The notes under the pieces: generated by a model
The model's input: only the letters and a program-made list of their open reading frames with translations
What the model was told of the DNA's origin: nothing
Database searches by the model: none
From: Citrobacter sp. Cu233
Lineage (GTDB): Bacteria > Pseudomonadota > Gammaproteobacteria > Enterobacterales > Enterobacteriaceae
DNA length: 64,000 nt
Assembly (NCBI RefSeq): GCF_030332225.1
Contig: NZ_JAOWIF010000033.1
Span: 372,001-436,000 of the forward strand
Direction of reading: 5' to 3'
Part shown: piece after piece, positions 22,688-31,554 of the stretch
How positions within the stretch are numbered: position 1 is the stretch's first letter
Layout of the letters: each line of letters begins with the position of its first letter
Position numbers and translations under genes: made by a program

Positions 22688-24205
22688 ATGTCTGAACAAC
22701 ACGCACAGGGCGCTGACGCGGTAGCCGACCTTAACAATGAACTGAAAACGCGTCGTGAGAAGCTGGCTAGCCTGCGCGAGCAGGGGATCCCGTTCCCGAA
22801 CGATTTCCGTCGCGATCATACCTCAGACCAACTGCACGCTGACTTCGACGCGAAAGAAAACGAAGAGCTGGAAGCGCTGAACATTGAGGTATCCGTTGCT
22901 GGCCGTATGATGACCCGTCGTATTATGGGTAAAGCATCATTCGTTACGCTGCAGGATGTTGGTGGACGCATTCAGTTGTACGTTGCGCGCGACGATCTGC
23001 CGGAAGGCGTCTACAACGAGCAGTTCAAAAAATGGGATCTGGGCGATATCCTCGGCGCGAAAGGTAAGTTGTTTAAGACCAAAACCGGCGAACTGTCTAT
23101 CCATTGCACCGAGCTGCGTCTGTTGACCAAAGCCCTGCGCCCACTGCCGGATAAATTCCATGGTCTGCAGGATCAGGAAGCGCGCTACCGCCAGCGTTAC
23201 CTGGATCTCATCTCTAACGATGAATCCCGCAACACCTTTAAAGTGCGTTCACAGATCATGGCGGGTATCCGTCAGTTCATGGTGGGCCGCGGCTTTATGG
23301 AAGTTGAAACCCCGATGATGCAGGTGATCCCCGGCGGTGCGGCAGCACGTCCGTTTATCACCCACCATAACGCGCTGGATCTGGACATGTACCTGCGTAT
23401 TGCGCCGGAACTGTACCTCAAGCGTCTGGTGGTTGGCGGTTTCGAACGCGTATTCGAAATTAACCGCAACTTCCGTAATGAAGGCATCTCTGTTCGCCAT
23501 AACCCTGAGTTCACCATGATGGAACTCTACATGGCGTATGCGGACTACAAAGATCTGATCGAACTGACCGAATCGTTGTTCCGTACCCTGGCACAGAATG
23601 TTCTTGGGACGACCGAAGTGCCCTACGGTGAAGAAGTCTTCGACTTTGGCAAACCGTTCGAAAAACTGACCATGCGCGAAGCGATTCAGAAATACCGTCC
23701 GGAAACCAATATGGCGGATCTGGACAACTTCGACTCAGCGAAAGCGATTGCTGAATCTATCGGCATCAAGGTTGAGAAGAGCTGGGGTCTGGGCCGTATC
23801 GTGACGGAGATCTTTGAAGAAGTGGCGGAAGCGCACCTGATTCAGCCGACCTTCATCACCGAATATCCAGCAGAGGTTTCTCCGCTGGCGCGTCGTAATG
23901 ATGAAAACCCGGAAATCACCGATCGCTTTGAATTCTTCATTGGCGGCCGCGAAATCGGTAACGGTTTCAGCGAGCTGAACGATGCAGAAGATCAGGCGCA
24001 GCGTTTCCAGGATCAGGTTAATGCTAAAGATGCAGGCGATGACGAAGCGATGTTCTACGACGAAGACTACGTCACCGCTCTGGAACATGGTCTGCCGCCG
24101 ACTGCTGGTCTGGGTATTGGTATCGACCGTATGGTTATGCTGTTCACTAACAGCCACACCATCCGCGACGTGATTCTGTTCCCGGCAATGCGTCCGGTTA
24201 AGTAA
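22688..24205 (+). CDS. lysS: Lysyl-tRNA synthetase, constitutive
   Basis: A 505-residue class IIb aminoacyl-tRNA synthetase. An N-terminal OB anticodon-binding domain (about 65-150) precedes the catalytic core with motif 2 in [20 protein letters not shown] and motif 3 in [12 protein letters not shown]. Nine bases after prfB with SD GAGGAACC, in the same operon as in E. coli. The LysU paralogue is not in the window. Confidence 0.97.
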   Translation: MSEQHAQGADAVADLNNELKTRREKLASLREQGIPFPNDFRRDHTSDQLHADFDAKENEELEALNIEVSVAGRMMTRRIMGKASFVTLQDVGGRIQLYVARDDLPEGVYNEQFKKWDLGDILGAKGKLFKTKTGELSIHCTELRLLTKALRPLPDKFHGLQDQEARYRQRYLDLISNDESRNTFKVRSQIMAGIRQFMVGRGFMEVETPMMQVIPGGAAARPFITHHNALDLDMYLRIAPELYLKRLVVGGFERVFEINRNFRNEGISVRHNPEFTMMELYMAYADYKDLIELTESLFRTLAQNVLGTTEVPYGEEVFDFGKPFEKLTMREAIQKYRPETNMADLDNFDSAKAIAESIGIKVEKSWGLGRIVTEIFEEVAEAHLIQPTFITEYPAEVSPLARRNDENPEITDRFEFFIGGREIGNGFSELNDAEDQAQRFQDQVNAKDAGDDEAMFYDEDYVTALEHGLPPTAGLGIGIDRMVMLFTNSHTIRDVILFPAMRPVK

Positions 24206-24212
24206 GATGTGA

Positions 24213-24300
24213 ACTGCCGGATGGTGGCTGATGCCTTATCCGGCCTACGGGGAGACGATTCGTAGGCCGGATAAAACGCTTTTGCGTTGTCATCCGGCAA
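24213..24300. repeat. REP pair between lysS and idi
   Basis: Two facing REP units: GCCGGATGGTGGCTGATGCC..TATCCGGCCTACGG and CGTAGGCCGGATAAAACGC..GTCATCCGGCAA. They separate convergent lysS and idi and abut the idi stop codon. Confidence 0.85.
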
Positions 24301-24849
24301 TTAATGACTGTTGGAAAATGCGCGCAACAATTTTCGCGCCTTATCGTCTGAAACCTGCATTACCATCCACGGGCTGAAGGCCCACGGTGTCGCGTCAATC
24401 CCGCATAACACATCCTCAAGATTGCTCCATCGATAATCCATCACTTCCTCCGCATTCGGCTGTAGCGTGCTGATTAGCTGTGCGGCATATACCGGGCAAA
24501 CTTCATTTTCCACAATTCCACTGGGATCTGCGGCGCAATAGCGAAAATCAGCGTAGACGGACGTGAGTGCGCGAATGCCAGCGCCTAACTCGAAGCGGGC
24601 GCGACGGATAATGGCGTCTTCAGTTGTTTCCCCTGATTGTGGATGACCGCACACCGAATTTGTCCAGACACCTGGCCAGGCTTTTTTGTGCAGTGAACGA
24701 CGGGTAACTAACAGTTGGCCCAGGTCGTTAAAAATCCAACAGGAAAACGCGAGATGTAGAGGGGTATTGTGAGTGTGGGCGGCATACTTCTCGAGTATAC
24801 CTGAAGGTATATCTTGCTCATCCAGCAAAACGACATGTTCCCCGGCCAT
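24301..24849 (-). CDS. idi: Isopentenyl-diphosphate delta-isomerase, type 1
   Basis: A 182-residue Nudix-fold isomerase interconverting IPP and DMAPP for isoprenoid synthesis. Catalytic Cys is in [11 protein letters not shown] (about residue 67) and Glu in [14 protein letters not shown] (about 116); metal His ligands are in the [13 protein letters not shown] segment. The frame is open to 24882, but ATG 24849 follows AGGAG and gives the family length. More diverged from the E. coli protein than its neighbours. Confidence 0.93.
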   Translation of the reverse strand: MAGEHVVLLDEQDIPSGILEKYAAHTHNTPLHLAFSCWIFNDLGQLLVTRRSLHKKAWPGVWTNSVCGHPQSGETTEDAIIRRARFELGAGIRALTSVYADFRYCAADPSGIVENEVCPVYAAQLISTLQPNAEEVMDYRWSNLEDVLCGIDATPWAFSPWMVMQVSDDKARKLLRAFSNSH

Positions 24850-24902
24850 GACAACTCCTGAAAAGAAAAAATAACCCGGCACTAACCCGCCGGGTCATGT
24901 AC

Positions 24903-25110
24903 TCAGGCCACTAGGGTAGCCCATAAATGGGACAAAGGCATTACCAAAACAAGCCCTGGCAGCATGTTGGCGACCGGAAATAGTTTAATAGTGCAGATGC
25001 GCAATCCGGTCGCGGTCATTAGCAATCCGCCAGCGCTGGTGAAATTACCTTCCATGCCTTATTTACCCGTGCTGATGGATATTATTGCGCAGGGATATCC
25101 GTTTAATACA
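24903..25110 (-). pseudogene. Remnant of a DUF554 (YqgA-type) membrane protein
   Basis: Reading leftward, the frame ending at the stop complementary to 24903-24905 encodes SAGGLLMTATGLRICTIKLF and then PVANMLPGLVLVMPLSHLW, the typical C-terminus of DUF554 membrane proteins. About 20 codons upstream of the homology an in-frame stop (TAA, near 25040-25045) occurs, and no complete gene fits upstream because ygeR begins at 25188. Only the last 45 or so codons are recognisable. This is gene decay between idi and ygeR. Confidence 0.6.
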
Positions 25111-25187
25111 TCAGGTTGAGCCGAAGCGATTGGGGATCGTCCGGCTGGCTGGTATGATAATTGCCTCTGGTTTGGAGGTGAACGTTC

Positions 25188-25931
25188 GTGTTTAGTGCAG
25201 AATGTCTGATGAGTAAACGCTTTTATATCTTGATAATGTTGGTGGGCAGCCTGATCGTTGCAGGATGTTCCAGTTCATCTGATTCCGGCTCTACGTATAC
25301 CGTGAAGCGTGGCGATACGCTGTACGCGATTTCACGCTCTACCGGTACCAGCGTCAGGGATCTCGCCCGTCTCAACAACATATCTCCTCCCTATACCATC
25401 GAAGTAGGGCAAAAGCTGAAGCTTAGCGGTAGCACGAAAACCAGGCCGACTTCCGGCAAGACCACCACAAAATCTTCCACAAAAACAGCGGCAGTCAGAC
25501 CGTCGTCCTCCGTACCGCAGTCATCCTGGCCGCCAGTGGGACAACGCTGTTGGCTGTGGCCTGCCAGTGGAAAAGTGATCCTGCCTTATTCAACGGCGGA
25601 TGGCGGCAACAAGGGTATTGATATCTCAGCTGCGCGCGGCACACCGGTTTATGCGGCGGGAGCAGGGAAGGTAGTTTATGTCGGCAACCAGTTGCGGGGC
25701 TATGGCAACCTCATCATGATTAAGCACAGTGAGGATTACATTACCGCTTATGCGCATAATGATACGCTACTGGTGAACAACGGGCAGAGCGTGAAGGCCG
25801 GGCAGAAAATTGCCACCATGGGTAGCACTGATGCGGCATCTGTACGCCTGCATTTCCAGATTCGCTATCGCGCAACGGCGATTGATCCGCTGCGTTATTT
25901 ACCGCCGCAGGGGAGTAAACCTAAGTGCTAA
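25188..25931 (+). CDS. ygeR: YgeR (ActS), LysM/M23 lipoprotein, amidase regulator
   Basis: A 247-residue lipoprotein. The lipobox LIVAGC places the lipidated Cys at residue 27. A LysM domain (YTVKRGDTLYAISRSTGTS, about 37-80), a Ser/Thr/Lys-rich linker and an M23-like domain (from about 125) follow. E. coli YgeR/ActS activates cell-wall amidases rather than being a peptidase itself. In this protein the LytM motif reads GGNKGIDISA instead of the HxxxD metal site, so it is a degenerate (non-catalytic) LytM domain. The GTG at 25188 is preferred over ATG 25209 because of the upstream GGAGGTG. Confidence 0.9.
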   Translation: MFSAECLMSKRFYILIMLVGSLIVAGCSSSSDSGSTYTVKRGDTLYAISRSTGTSVRDLARLNNISPPYTIEVGQKLKLSGSTKTRPTSGKTTTKSSTKTAAVRPSSSVPQSSWPPVGQRCWLWPASGKVILPYSTADGGNKGIDISAARGTPVYAAGAGKVVYVGNQLRGYGNLIMIKHSEDYITAYAHNDTLLVNNGQSVKAGQKIATMGSTDAASVRLHFQIRYRATAIDPLRYLPPQGSKPKC

Positions 25932-25966
25932 AAGGCTATTTTATCAGCAGTTAGCATCGTTTGGGC

Positions 25967-25994
25967 TTGTCAGAGGGTGCGTAAAGTCTATAAT
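25967..25994 (+). promoter_or_regulatory. Promoter of tRNA-Gly
   Basis: -35 TTGTCA (25967-25972) and -10 TATAAT (25989-25994) with a 16-base spacer, followed by a GC-rich discriminator (GGCCCACGC). It lies 17 bases before the tRNA, the pattern of stringently controlled stable-RNA promoters. Confidence 0.85.
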
Positions 25995-26011
25995 GGCCCA
26001 CGCACCTCTTC

Positions 26012-26085
26012 GCGGGCGTAGTTCAATGGTAGAACGAGAGCTTCCCAAGCTCTATACGAGGGTTCGATTCCCTTCGCCCGCTCCA
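26012..26085 (+). tRNA. glyU: tRNA-Gly (anticodon CCC)
   Basis: A 74-base cloverleaf: acceptor GCGGGCG paired with CGCCCGC, D arm with TTCAATGGTAGAAC, anticodon arm AGAGC-TTCCCAA-GCTCT with anticodon CCC, TPsiC GGTTCGATTC and encoded CCA. It sits next to ygeR as in E. coli, where the glyU 3' end is the insertion point of the ETT2 island. Accessory genes follow it here as well. Confidence 0.98.
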
Positions 26086-26204
26086 GCCTCCTGACAAATC
26101 AACAAATTATGATTTATCAGTCAGCTACGTTGCCCCCACTTTAGCAGGTACAACTTACACTCCCCATTGTTCTACGCCCGCATCTGTCGCGTGATTGGTT
26201 TGTG

Positions 26205-26536
26205 GTACAAGGGAACATATCATCACGCTGGCGGTGGAAATCACCGAACGTGAACAACTGGCACTGACCCCGGAAACAGAAAAACGATTAGCCTGGCTGC
26301 GACGTGCCGGTGCCGCTGTTGCACTGGATGATTTCGGCACCGGGTATTCCAATCTGGCCTGGGTTAGCTCGCTAAAGCCTGACTACCTCAAGATAGATAA
26401 ACTGTTTGTCAGTCACATGCAGACCGGGCATACAGAGCTGCTGGACTGTGTGACTGGGTTGGCCGCTAAGCTGGGTATCAACACCATTGCTGAAGGCGTC
26501 GAAACACCAGAGCAGATCGCTTACCATGTCCCATGA
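26205..26536 (+). pseudogene. Truncated EAL (cyclic-di-GMP phosphodiesterase) gene
   Basis: About 110 codons encode the second half of an EAL domain: VEITEREQLALTPE, then the metal-binding ALDDFGTGYSNLAW, the KPDYLKIDK lysine motif and INTIAEGVETPEQ. The EAL signature and everything before it are missing. The frame stops just after the GVET glutamate, and the open frame has only a TTG at 26195 with no ribosome site. It cannot make a working phosphodiesterase. It begins about 120 bases after the tRNA and looks like island debris. Confidence 0.8.
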
Positions 26537-27030
26537 GTGGCTGTACCTAAACATCACATCGACTAGCGCTCGCTAGTCGTTCTCTTTCTTATGTTCATTC
26601 TTATAGGGCATTAAGATTTACTCCGCGACAACTTGATTTAGCCATTCCTGCTTTTAGTAAAGCATTTCATCAAAATCATCTTTAAATCAATACAATACTT
26701 TGAAATACAACACAAAAAACAACTTGAATTCGAATTTTTAATAGGATGAAAATAGGATAAATCTTGATAATTAAGGCTATTTATACTGCTAATTTGTATG
26801 ATATATTACATCGTATTATCAATGTGGCGAAGGGTTGTTTATAAATAATTATTTTACTTATACGGGATGTAAGCATATTTCGAAAGAAAAATACCTTATT
26901 AATTTGTGTTGGAAAACATACTAGTGCATTTATTCTGCATGTTTCCCATTAATATAAATCACTTCCTTTTAAATTATTGCTTCCGCTTAATGAAATGGCT
27001 TTCATATATATCAACACAAAAGAGCAACTA
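26537..27030. other. AT-rich gap upstream of the autotransporter
   Basis: A perfect hairpin with 9-base arms CGACTAGCG / CGCTAGTCG and a 2-base loop lies at about 26560-26579, followed by TTCTCTTTCTT. It may terminate whatever once preceded it. The remaining 440 bases are very AT-rich with no ORF of note; they must contain the autotransporter promoter and would suit H-NS binding. Confidence 0.45.
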
Positions 27031-29472
27031 ATGAAAACAAAAAAGAAAATATTATATCTCGCTATTCTGTCCATTATTTTTACTGTAACACCTTCATTGG
27101 CTATGGCTGAAACATTCTGTGGTGACAGAGGCGATGTCGTTTACGGCGGAGGCAATACACTGACCGGAGAACTCACCGCAGACCAGTGTTATGAAGTTGG
27201 TGCATCGGTTATCGGTGCTCCCACCGACTATATCGGCATTGCCAAAAATATGACACTGCTGAGCGGCAGTAAACTCAATGTACTCGGCCTGTTTGAAGAT
27301 TCCCAGGTTCAGGGCGGTGCTGAGGTCTGGATTGGTAAAACAACGCATATTTCTTCGAACGGATATAACGCCAGTAACCCGGCCACCGGCAGTCGCATTG
27401 ATATTCAGAGCGGCGGATTAATCCGTGTTCTGGATGGTGGTATATTAAAAGATTCTGTACTCAATGGCGGAACCGTCTATGTCAGTAATACCGGTGAAGC
27501 AGATGACCCAGGTCAGTCTGAAAATAATATCGTCAACAGCGGCGGGAAATTATTTATTTACCTGGGCGGGGAATCGACCGGTACACAAGTCAATGACGGT
27601 GGCTATGAATATGTTCAGCAGGACGGGAAATCCCTGAATACGGTCGTGAATAACGGCGGATTACAACAATTAGACGACAAAGGTTTTGCGGATAACACTC
27701 TCGTGAATGCTGGAGCACGGCAATATGTGGTTGATGATTCCAAAGCCACCAATACAATCGTTGACGGTGGCCAGCAATACATTTTCAGTCAGGATGCAGC
27801 AGCCACTGCAGGTATTGCGGAATTCAACCAGATAAAAAATGGCGGCGCCCAGATAATCAGTGGCGGCGGACAAGCCATTAATAACGAATTGTATGACACC
27901 TCAATGCAAAGTATTTACAGCGGCTCCTCCGCCACTGACACCACACTGAATGATAGTGCCAAAAGTCGGCTGGCGGCAGGGGCTCAGCTCCTCGGCGTAA
28001 CCACGGTTAATCAGCAGTCTCAGGTGCAACTCACCGCCGGTTCGGAAGATAGACTGGCTGCAGATGCCGGAGCTTACGCTGAAAATGTTATCTTATCCGG
28101 CCCGGACAGCTCCCTGCAGGTGATCACCGGTGATGCCGGGAATGCTGTATTTGCCGGCTCGCTCAGCGGCCAGGGGCAGGTGTGGTTTGTCGCACCGGTC
28201 AACGCCGGATACAGCCATCTGACCATTGATAATCTCTCCGGCAGCCAGACATTCCATATGAATACGGCGATTGCGGAACAACAGGGTGATTACCTTACCA
28301 TCCATAACGGCAGTGGTGACCATGCACTAAATATACAGGATTCCGGGGCTGAAATTACCCGTCCGGATGAATCACGCCTTGACCTGATCACAGACGAGAG
28401 CAGCAATGCACAGTTTCACCTGAATGCTCTCGACGGCACCAATATCAATGCAGTAGACGGCGGGACCTATATGTACTCGCTCTATCAGCGTGATGAGCAG
28501 GACGGTAAAATCTGGTATCTGGCCGCTCAGAAAGATGAACCGACCGTACCTGACGATAAAACCACACCATCCACCGATGCGGTGTTATCTATGGCGGCCG
28601 CGCCGCAGCTGATTTTTAATCAAGAACTCGACAACCTCCGGTTCCGCCGCGGTGAATTACGGGATAATCAGGGCGATGAGGGTGTCTGGATACGTCTGAC
28701 CGGTGACAGAACCCGTGCAGGTACCGGACACACACACTTTCAACTGAACCAGGCCGGTTTTGAGCTGGGTGCGGATAAATCCGTTCCGCTGGAAAACGGA
28801 AAATTGTGGCTCGGCGTCTTTACCGGCTATAACGACGTCAAACTGGATCATCAGCGCGGCGGCGAAAGCAGCATCGACAGTGTTACTGCCGGTGGTTACG
28901 CCACCTGGCTTTCGGACAACGGCTGGTATCTCGATGGTGTGCTGAAATATAACCATTTCAACAATGAGTTACGTGCAGTTTCCACTAACAGCAGCAGCAT
29001 CCGCGGCGATTATTCACAGAATGCTTACGGGGGATCCGCTGAAGCCGGTTACTCGTTTGACCTGCCGAAAGCCTTCTGGACAGAACCGTATGCCCGCCTA
29101 AGCTATATGCGTGCCGACGGTAAATCTGTTCACCTGAATAATAATATGCAGGCAAAACTGGATGTACAGCAATCCCTGCAATCAGAGCTCGGCCTGCATG
29201 TGGGAAAAGATTTCGCTCTGAACAATCAGGTGAGCATCACCCCTTATGCGACACTGGCCTGGCAGCATGAATTTATCAGCAATAATGATGTGACGATTAA
29301 CCAGCGCAATACCTTTGATACGGATTTCTCCGGCGACAGCCTGAAAGCTGGTGGTGGGTTAACCGTCCGTTTCACGCAGCAGATTCAGGCGTATGCGGAA
29401 ATCGATTACCGCAAAGGCGACAAAACAGAATCACCGCTGCACGGCAATATCGGTGTGCGCTATAACTTTTAA
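27031..29472 (+). CDS. AIDA-type autotransporter adhesin
   Basis: An 813-residue type Va autotransporter. Sec signal MKTKKKILYLAILSIIFTVT..AMA, then a passenger of about 500 residues made of short imperfect repeats of the AIDA/Ag43 style (for example VNNGGLQQLDDKGFADNTLV and VDGGQQYIFSQDAAAT), each predicting one turn of a beta-helix. A Cys pair (ETFCGDRG, ADQCYEVG) near the mature N-terminus may form a disulfide. The C-terminal barrel spans about 525-813 and ends IGVRYNF with a terminal Phe. ATG 27031 is chosen over the in-frame 26977 because the signal peptide starts there. Exact adhesin type unknown. Confidence 0.85.
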   Translation: MKTKKKILYLAILSIIFTVTPSLAMAETFCGDRGDVVYGGGNTLTGELTADQCYEVGASVIGAPTDYIGIAKNMTLLSGSKLNVLGLFEDSQVQGGAEVWIGKTTHISSNGYNASNPATGSRIDIQSGGLIRVLDGGILKDSVLNGGTVYVSNTGEADDPGQSENNIVNSGGKLFIYLGGESTGTQVNDGGYEYVQQDGKSLNTVVNNGGLQQLDDKGFADNTLVNAGARQYVVDDSKATNTIVDGGQQYIFSQDAAATAGIAEFNQIKNGGAQIISGGGQAINNELYDTSMQSIYSGSSATDTTLNDSAKSRLAAGAQLLGVTTVNQQSQVQLTAGSEDRLAADAGAYAENVILSGPDSSLQVITGDAGNAVFAGSLSGQGQVWFVAPVNAGYSHLTIDNLSGSQTFHMNTAIAEQQGDYLTIHNGSGDHALNIQDSGAEITRPDESRLDLITDESSNAQFHLNALDGTNINAVDGGTYMYSLYQRDEQDGKIWYLAAQKDEPTVPDDKTTPSTDAVLSMAAAPQLIFNQELDNLRFRRGELRDNQGDEGVWIRLTGDRTRAGTGHTHFQLNQAGFELGADKSVPLENGKLWLGVFTGYNDVKLDHQRGGESSIDSVTAGGYATWLSDNGWYLDGVLKYNHFNNELRAVSTNSSSIRGDYSQNAYGGSAEAGYSFDLPKAFWTEPYARLSYMRADGKSVHLNNNMQAKLDVQQSLQSELGLHVGKDFALNNQVSITPYATLAWQHEFISNNDVTINQRNTFDTDFSGDSLKAGGGLTVRFTQQIQAYAEIDYRKGDKTESPLHGNIGVRYNF

Positions 29473-29495
29473 TTCCTCGTTATAATTCAGTTACG

Positions 29496-29517
29496 GCGGC
29501 CGAAAGGCCGCTTTTTT
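29496..29517 (+). terminator. Rho-independent terminator of the autotransporter gene
   Basis: GCGGCC - GAAA tetraloop - GGCCGC followed by six T, 24 bases after the stop codon. Confidence 0.93.
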
Positions 29518-29565
29518 ACAGGCATAAAATCGTAAGGAGCTGCAAAAAAAACAGGGATGGTATCG

Positions 29566-29733
29566 ATGGCAAGGAAAAACTTCTTGGGTACAACTTGGGG
29601 TTTGTTTGGATTTCGGAAAATGTGTACGTCACCCATCGATGAAATTGCGTCACGTTGTGGATCTCTTTCTGGCTCAATATTTATCGCCAGATTCCGGCAA
29701 TATTATGGCTGTGTGTCGAAGAATGTTCGTTAA
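29566..29733 (+). pseudogene. C-terminal remnant of an AraC-family regulator
   Basis: A 55-codon frame. Its second half, SPIDEIASRCGSLSGSIF then IARFRQYYGCVSKNVR, is the second helix-turn-helix of AraC/XylS proteins (IxEIAxxCGFxSxSxFxRxFxxxxG). The first HTH and sensor domain are absent. It lies between the autotransporter and the lyase gene and probably once regulated one of them. Confidence 0.65.
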
Positions 29734-29883
29734 CTGATTGAATAGAATGGGGTTAATAATTCAGGCCCAATTGGCTAAAAAAATGGTGGCCAGTCTTTCT
29801 GACTGGCTTTTAAGGAAGCACACAGATCCTCTTTCGGGCTTGTCGATACAAATCTGTCGTTCTCTTTTCAATAAGGAAACATC

Positions 29884-30777
29884 ATGTTTACAGGTATGAG
29901 TGCCTTTCCGCTGACCCCCCTCATCAACGGGAAAATCGATACGACCGGATTCATCTCTTTGATTCAGAATCTGGCTGAGGCCGGAGTGGACTCCATCGGT
30001 GCTCTGGGCTCTACCGGCAGCTATGCCTATCTGACGCGGGAACAACGATACTGCGCGACAAAACTGGCAGTCAGTGCGGCAGCCGGTATACCGGTGATAA
30101 CCAGTATTGGTGCTGTTCGGACAGACGAGGTACTGAAACTGGCGGAAGATGCGCAGAAGGCTGGAGTCAGTGGTGTGTTACTGGCCCCCGTTTCCTACCA
30201 GCCGCTCACGGCACAGGAGGTCTACCAGTTATATGAACGGGTCACGGCAGAGTTATCCGTGCCACTTTGCATTTATGACAATGCAGCCACCACGAAATTC
30301 GAATTCAGCGATGAACTACTGGTCTCGTTGTCTCACTTGCCTAACATCGGCTCAATCAAACTCGGGGAATTCCCGGCCGAACAGGATATGGCAAAACGGC
30401 GGGTTGAAACGCTGAAAAATCAGATACCGCAGGAGGTATCGCTGGGGATCAGTGGCGATGCTCAGGCGGCCGCAGGTCTGCTGGCGGGTTGTGAGATCTG
30501 GTATTCGGTGCTGGGGGGGTTATTCCCTCAGTATGCACTGAATCTGACCCAGGTGGCATTGTCCGGGGATGTCACTAAAACCAGGCAACTGAACAGTGCC
30601 GTTGAGCCATTATGGGTGTTTTATCGACGTCACGGGAGCCTGCGGGTTATTGCAAGCGTCGCAGAGATCCAGGGAACGGTTCAGTCCCCCTGCCTGCCGT
30701 TCCCGCTTCAGACTCTCAACGGAAGCGAAATGCGGGCACTGGAAGCGACACTAAAACAACTCTCTTTCCTCGAGTGA
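29884..30777 (+). CDS. DapA/NanA-family class I aldolase or lyase
   Basis: A 297-residue TIM-barrel of the dihydrodipicolinate synthase / N-acetylneuraminate lyase superfamily. The Schiff-base lysine is in GSIKLGEFP (about residue 160) and the partner Tyr in CIYDNAAT (about 135). The motif usually GxTGE reads GSTGSYAYLT here, so the Glu is replaced by Ser, and the YNxP motif is YDNA. These departures argue against true DapA or NanA activity. No sugar-acid transporter or kinase is adjacent, so the substrate cannot be named. SD AAGGAAAC precedes the ATG. Confidence 0.8.
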   Translation: MFTGMSAFPLTPLINGKIDTTGFISLIQNLAEAGVDSIGALGSTGSYAYLTREQRYCATKLAVSAAAGIPVITSIGAVRTDEVLKLAEDAQKAGVSGVLLAPVSYQPLTAQEVYQLYERVTAELSVPLCIYDNAATTKFEFSDELLVSLSHLPNIGSIKLGEFPAEQDMAKRRVETLKNQIPQEVSLGISGDAQAAAGLLAGCEIWYSVLGGLFPQYALNLTQVALSGDVTKTRQLNSAVEPLWVFYRRHGSLRVIASVAEIQGTVQSPCLPFPLQTLNGSEMRALEATLKQLSFLE

Positions 30778-30785
30778 CCTTAAAG

Positions 30786-30820
30786 CCTGTTTGGTACAGG
30801 AAGACCGGGTACCAAACAGG
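30786..30820. repeat. Long perfect inverted repeat after the lyase gene
   Basis: CCTGTTTGGTAC (30786-30797) and GTACCAAACAGG (30809-30820) are 12-base perfect arms around an 11-base loop, eight bases after the stop codon. No T-run follows, so it is either a terminator of the Rho-assisted kind or a recombination scar. Confidence 0.55.
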
Positions 30821-30824
30821 AGTA

Positions 30825-30980
30825 GAAAACAGCCCTGCAGGATGCACAGAATGCGGAGCAAGCCCAGCTAAAACCATGTGCGAAGAGCTGCAGAAACGAC
30901 TGGATCTGGCTTCTGCTGAGGTTAATGTACGTACAGAAGAACTGAAGTCAGAACGCGATATAAAGCAGGCAAATGGCTGA
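30825..30980 (+). pseudogene. Possible frameshifted coiled-coil gene remnant
   Basis: Two overlapping frames each look coding for part of their length: KTALQDAQNAEQAQLK in one, and CEELQKRLDLASAEVNVRTE then ELKSERDIKQANG in the next, ending at the TGA just before 30981. Together they read as one alpha-helical coiled coil broken by a frameshift. Family not recognised. Low confidence; it may be chance. Confidence 0.3.
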
Positions 30981-31017
30981 AATAAGTATTAAGGGGGTCT
31001 GCCCCCTCCGTTTCCCC

Positions 31018-31554
31018 TCAGAGTATATCGCCAGCATCGGGCGGCAGTGTGCTGTTACCTTCACCCAGATGACGTTGCAGCAATACGGTATCGAGCCAGC
31101 GACCATGCTTGAAGCCAATATTCTTTAGCGTGCCGACCTCCGTAAACCCGACCTGCTGGTGGACTTTCAGCGATCCCTGATTATTGCTGTCGCCGACGAT
31201 GGCAATCATCTGTCGGTAGCCGTGTGTTTCTGCCCATGTAATGACATGGTGTAGTAGCGCTTTGCCCACGCCCTGACGTTGTGCTGTTGGATCAATATAA
31301 ATCGAATCTTCGAGCGTATAACGGTAGGCATAGCGTTCACGGTAGCGGGTGAGATAACAGTAACCGATGACTTTTTCGTCCTGCAGGGCCACAACCCACG
31401 GCAACCCCAGCTCGCGGATCTTAGTCAGGCGAACACGCATCTCTCGGGTATCTGGCGGGTCGGTCTCAAAGCTGGCAGTTCCGTGAAGAACATGATGTGC
31501 GTAGATAGTATGGATAGCGGGGATGTGCTTTTCTTCTGCGTTAACGATTTTCAT
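31018..31554 (-). CDS. GNAT acetyltransferase, phosphinothricin/MnaT-like
   Basis: A 178-residue GNAT-fold enzyme transferring acetyl from acetyl-CoA to an amine. The acetyl-CoA pyrophosphate loop is AQRQGVGKALL (about residue 90), preceded by EDSIYIDPT and followed by the family-typical GRWLDTVLLQRHLG. This set is typical of the phosphinothricin/methionine-sulfone N-acetyltransferase group (E. coli MnaT/YncA), but it is not the YncA orthologue. It faces left, away from the pga operon. The natural substrate cannot be read from sequence. Confidence 0.85.
   Translation of the reverse strand: MKIVNAEEKHIPAIHTIYAHHVLHGTASFETDPPDTREMRVRLTKIRELGLPWVVALQDEKVIGYCYLTRYRERYAYRYTLEDSIYIDPTAQRQGVGKALLHHVITWAETHGYRQMIAIVGDSNNQGSLKVHQQVGFTEVGTLKNIGFKHGRWLDTVLLQRHLGEGNSTLPPDAGDIL

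Noticed and set aside
30612..30980. 122-codon ORF overlapping the lyase 3' end
   Set aside because: Most of it is the shadow of the lyase gene. Only its last 45 codons look coding, and these are listed as a remnant.
26086..31017. Integrase, IS element or direct repeat of the tRNA 3' end
   Set aside because: No integrase or transposase sequence was found in any frame, and no convincing copy of the tRNA end could be seen by eye.
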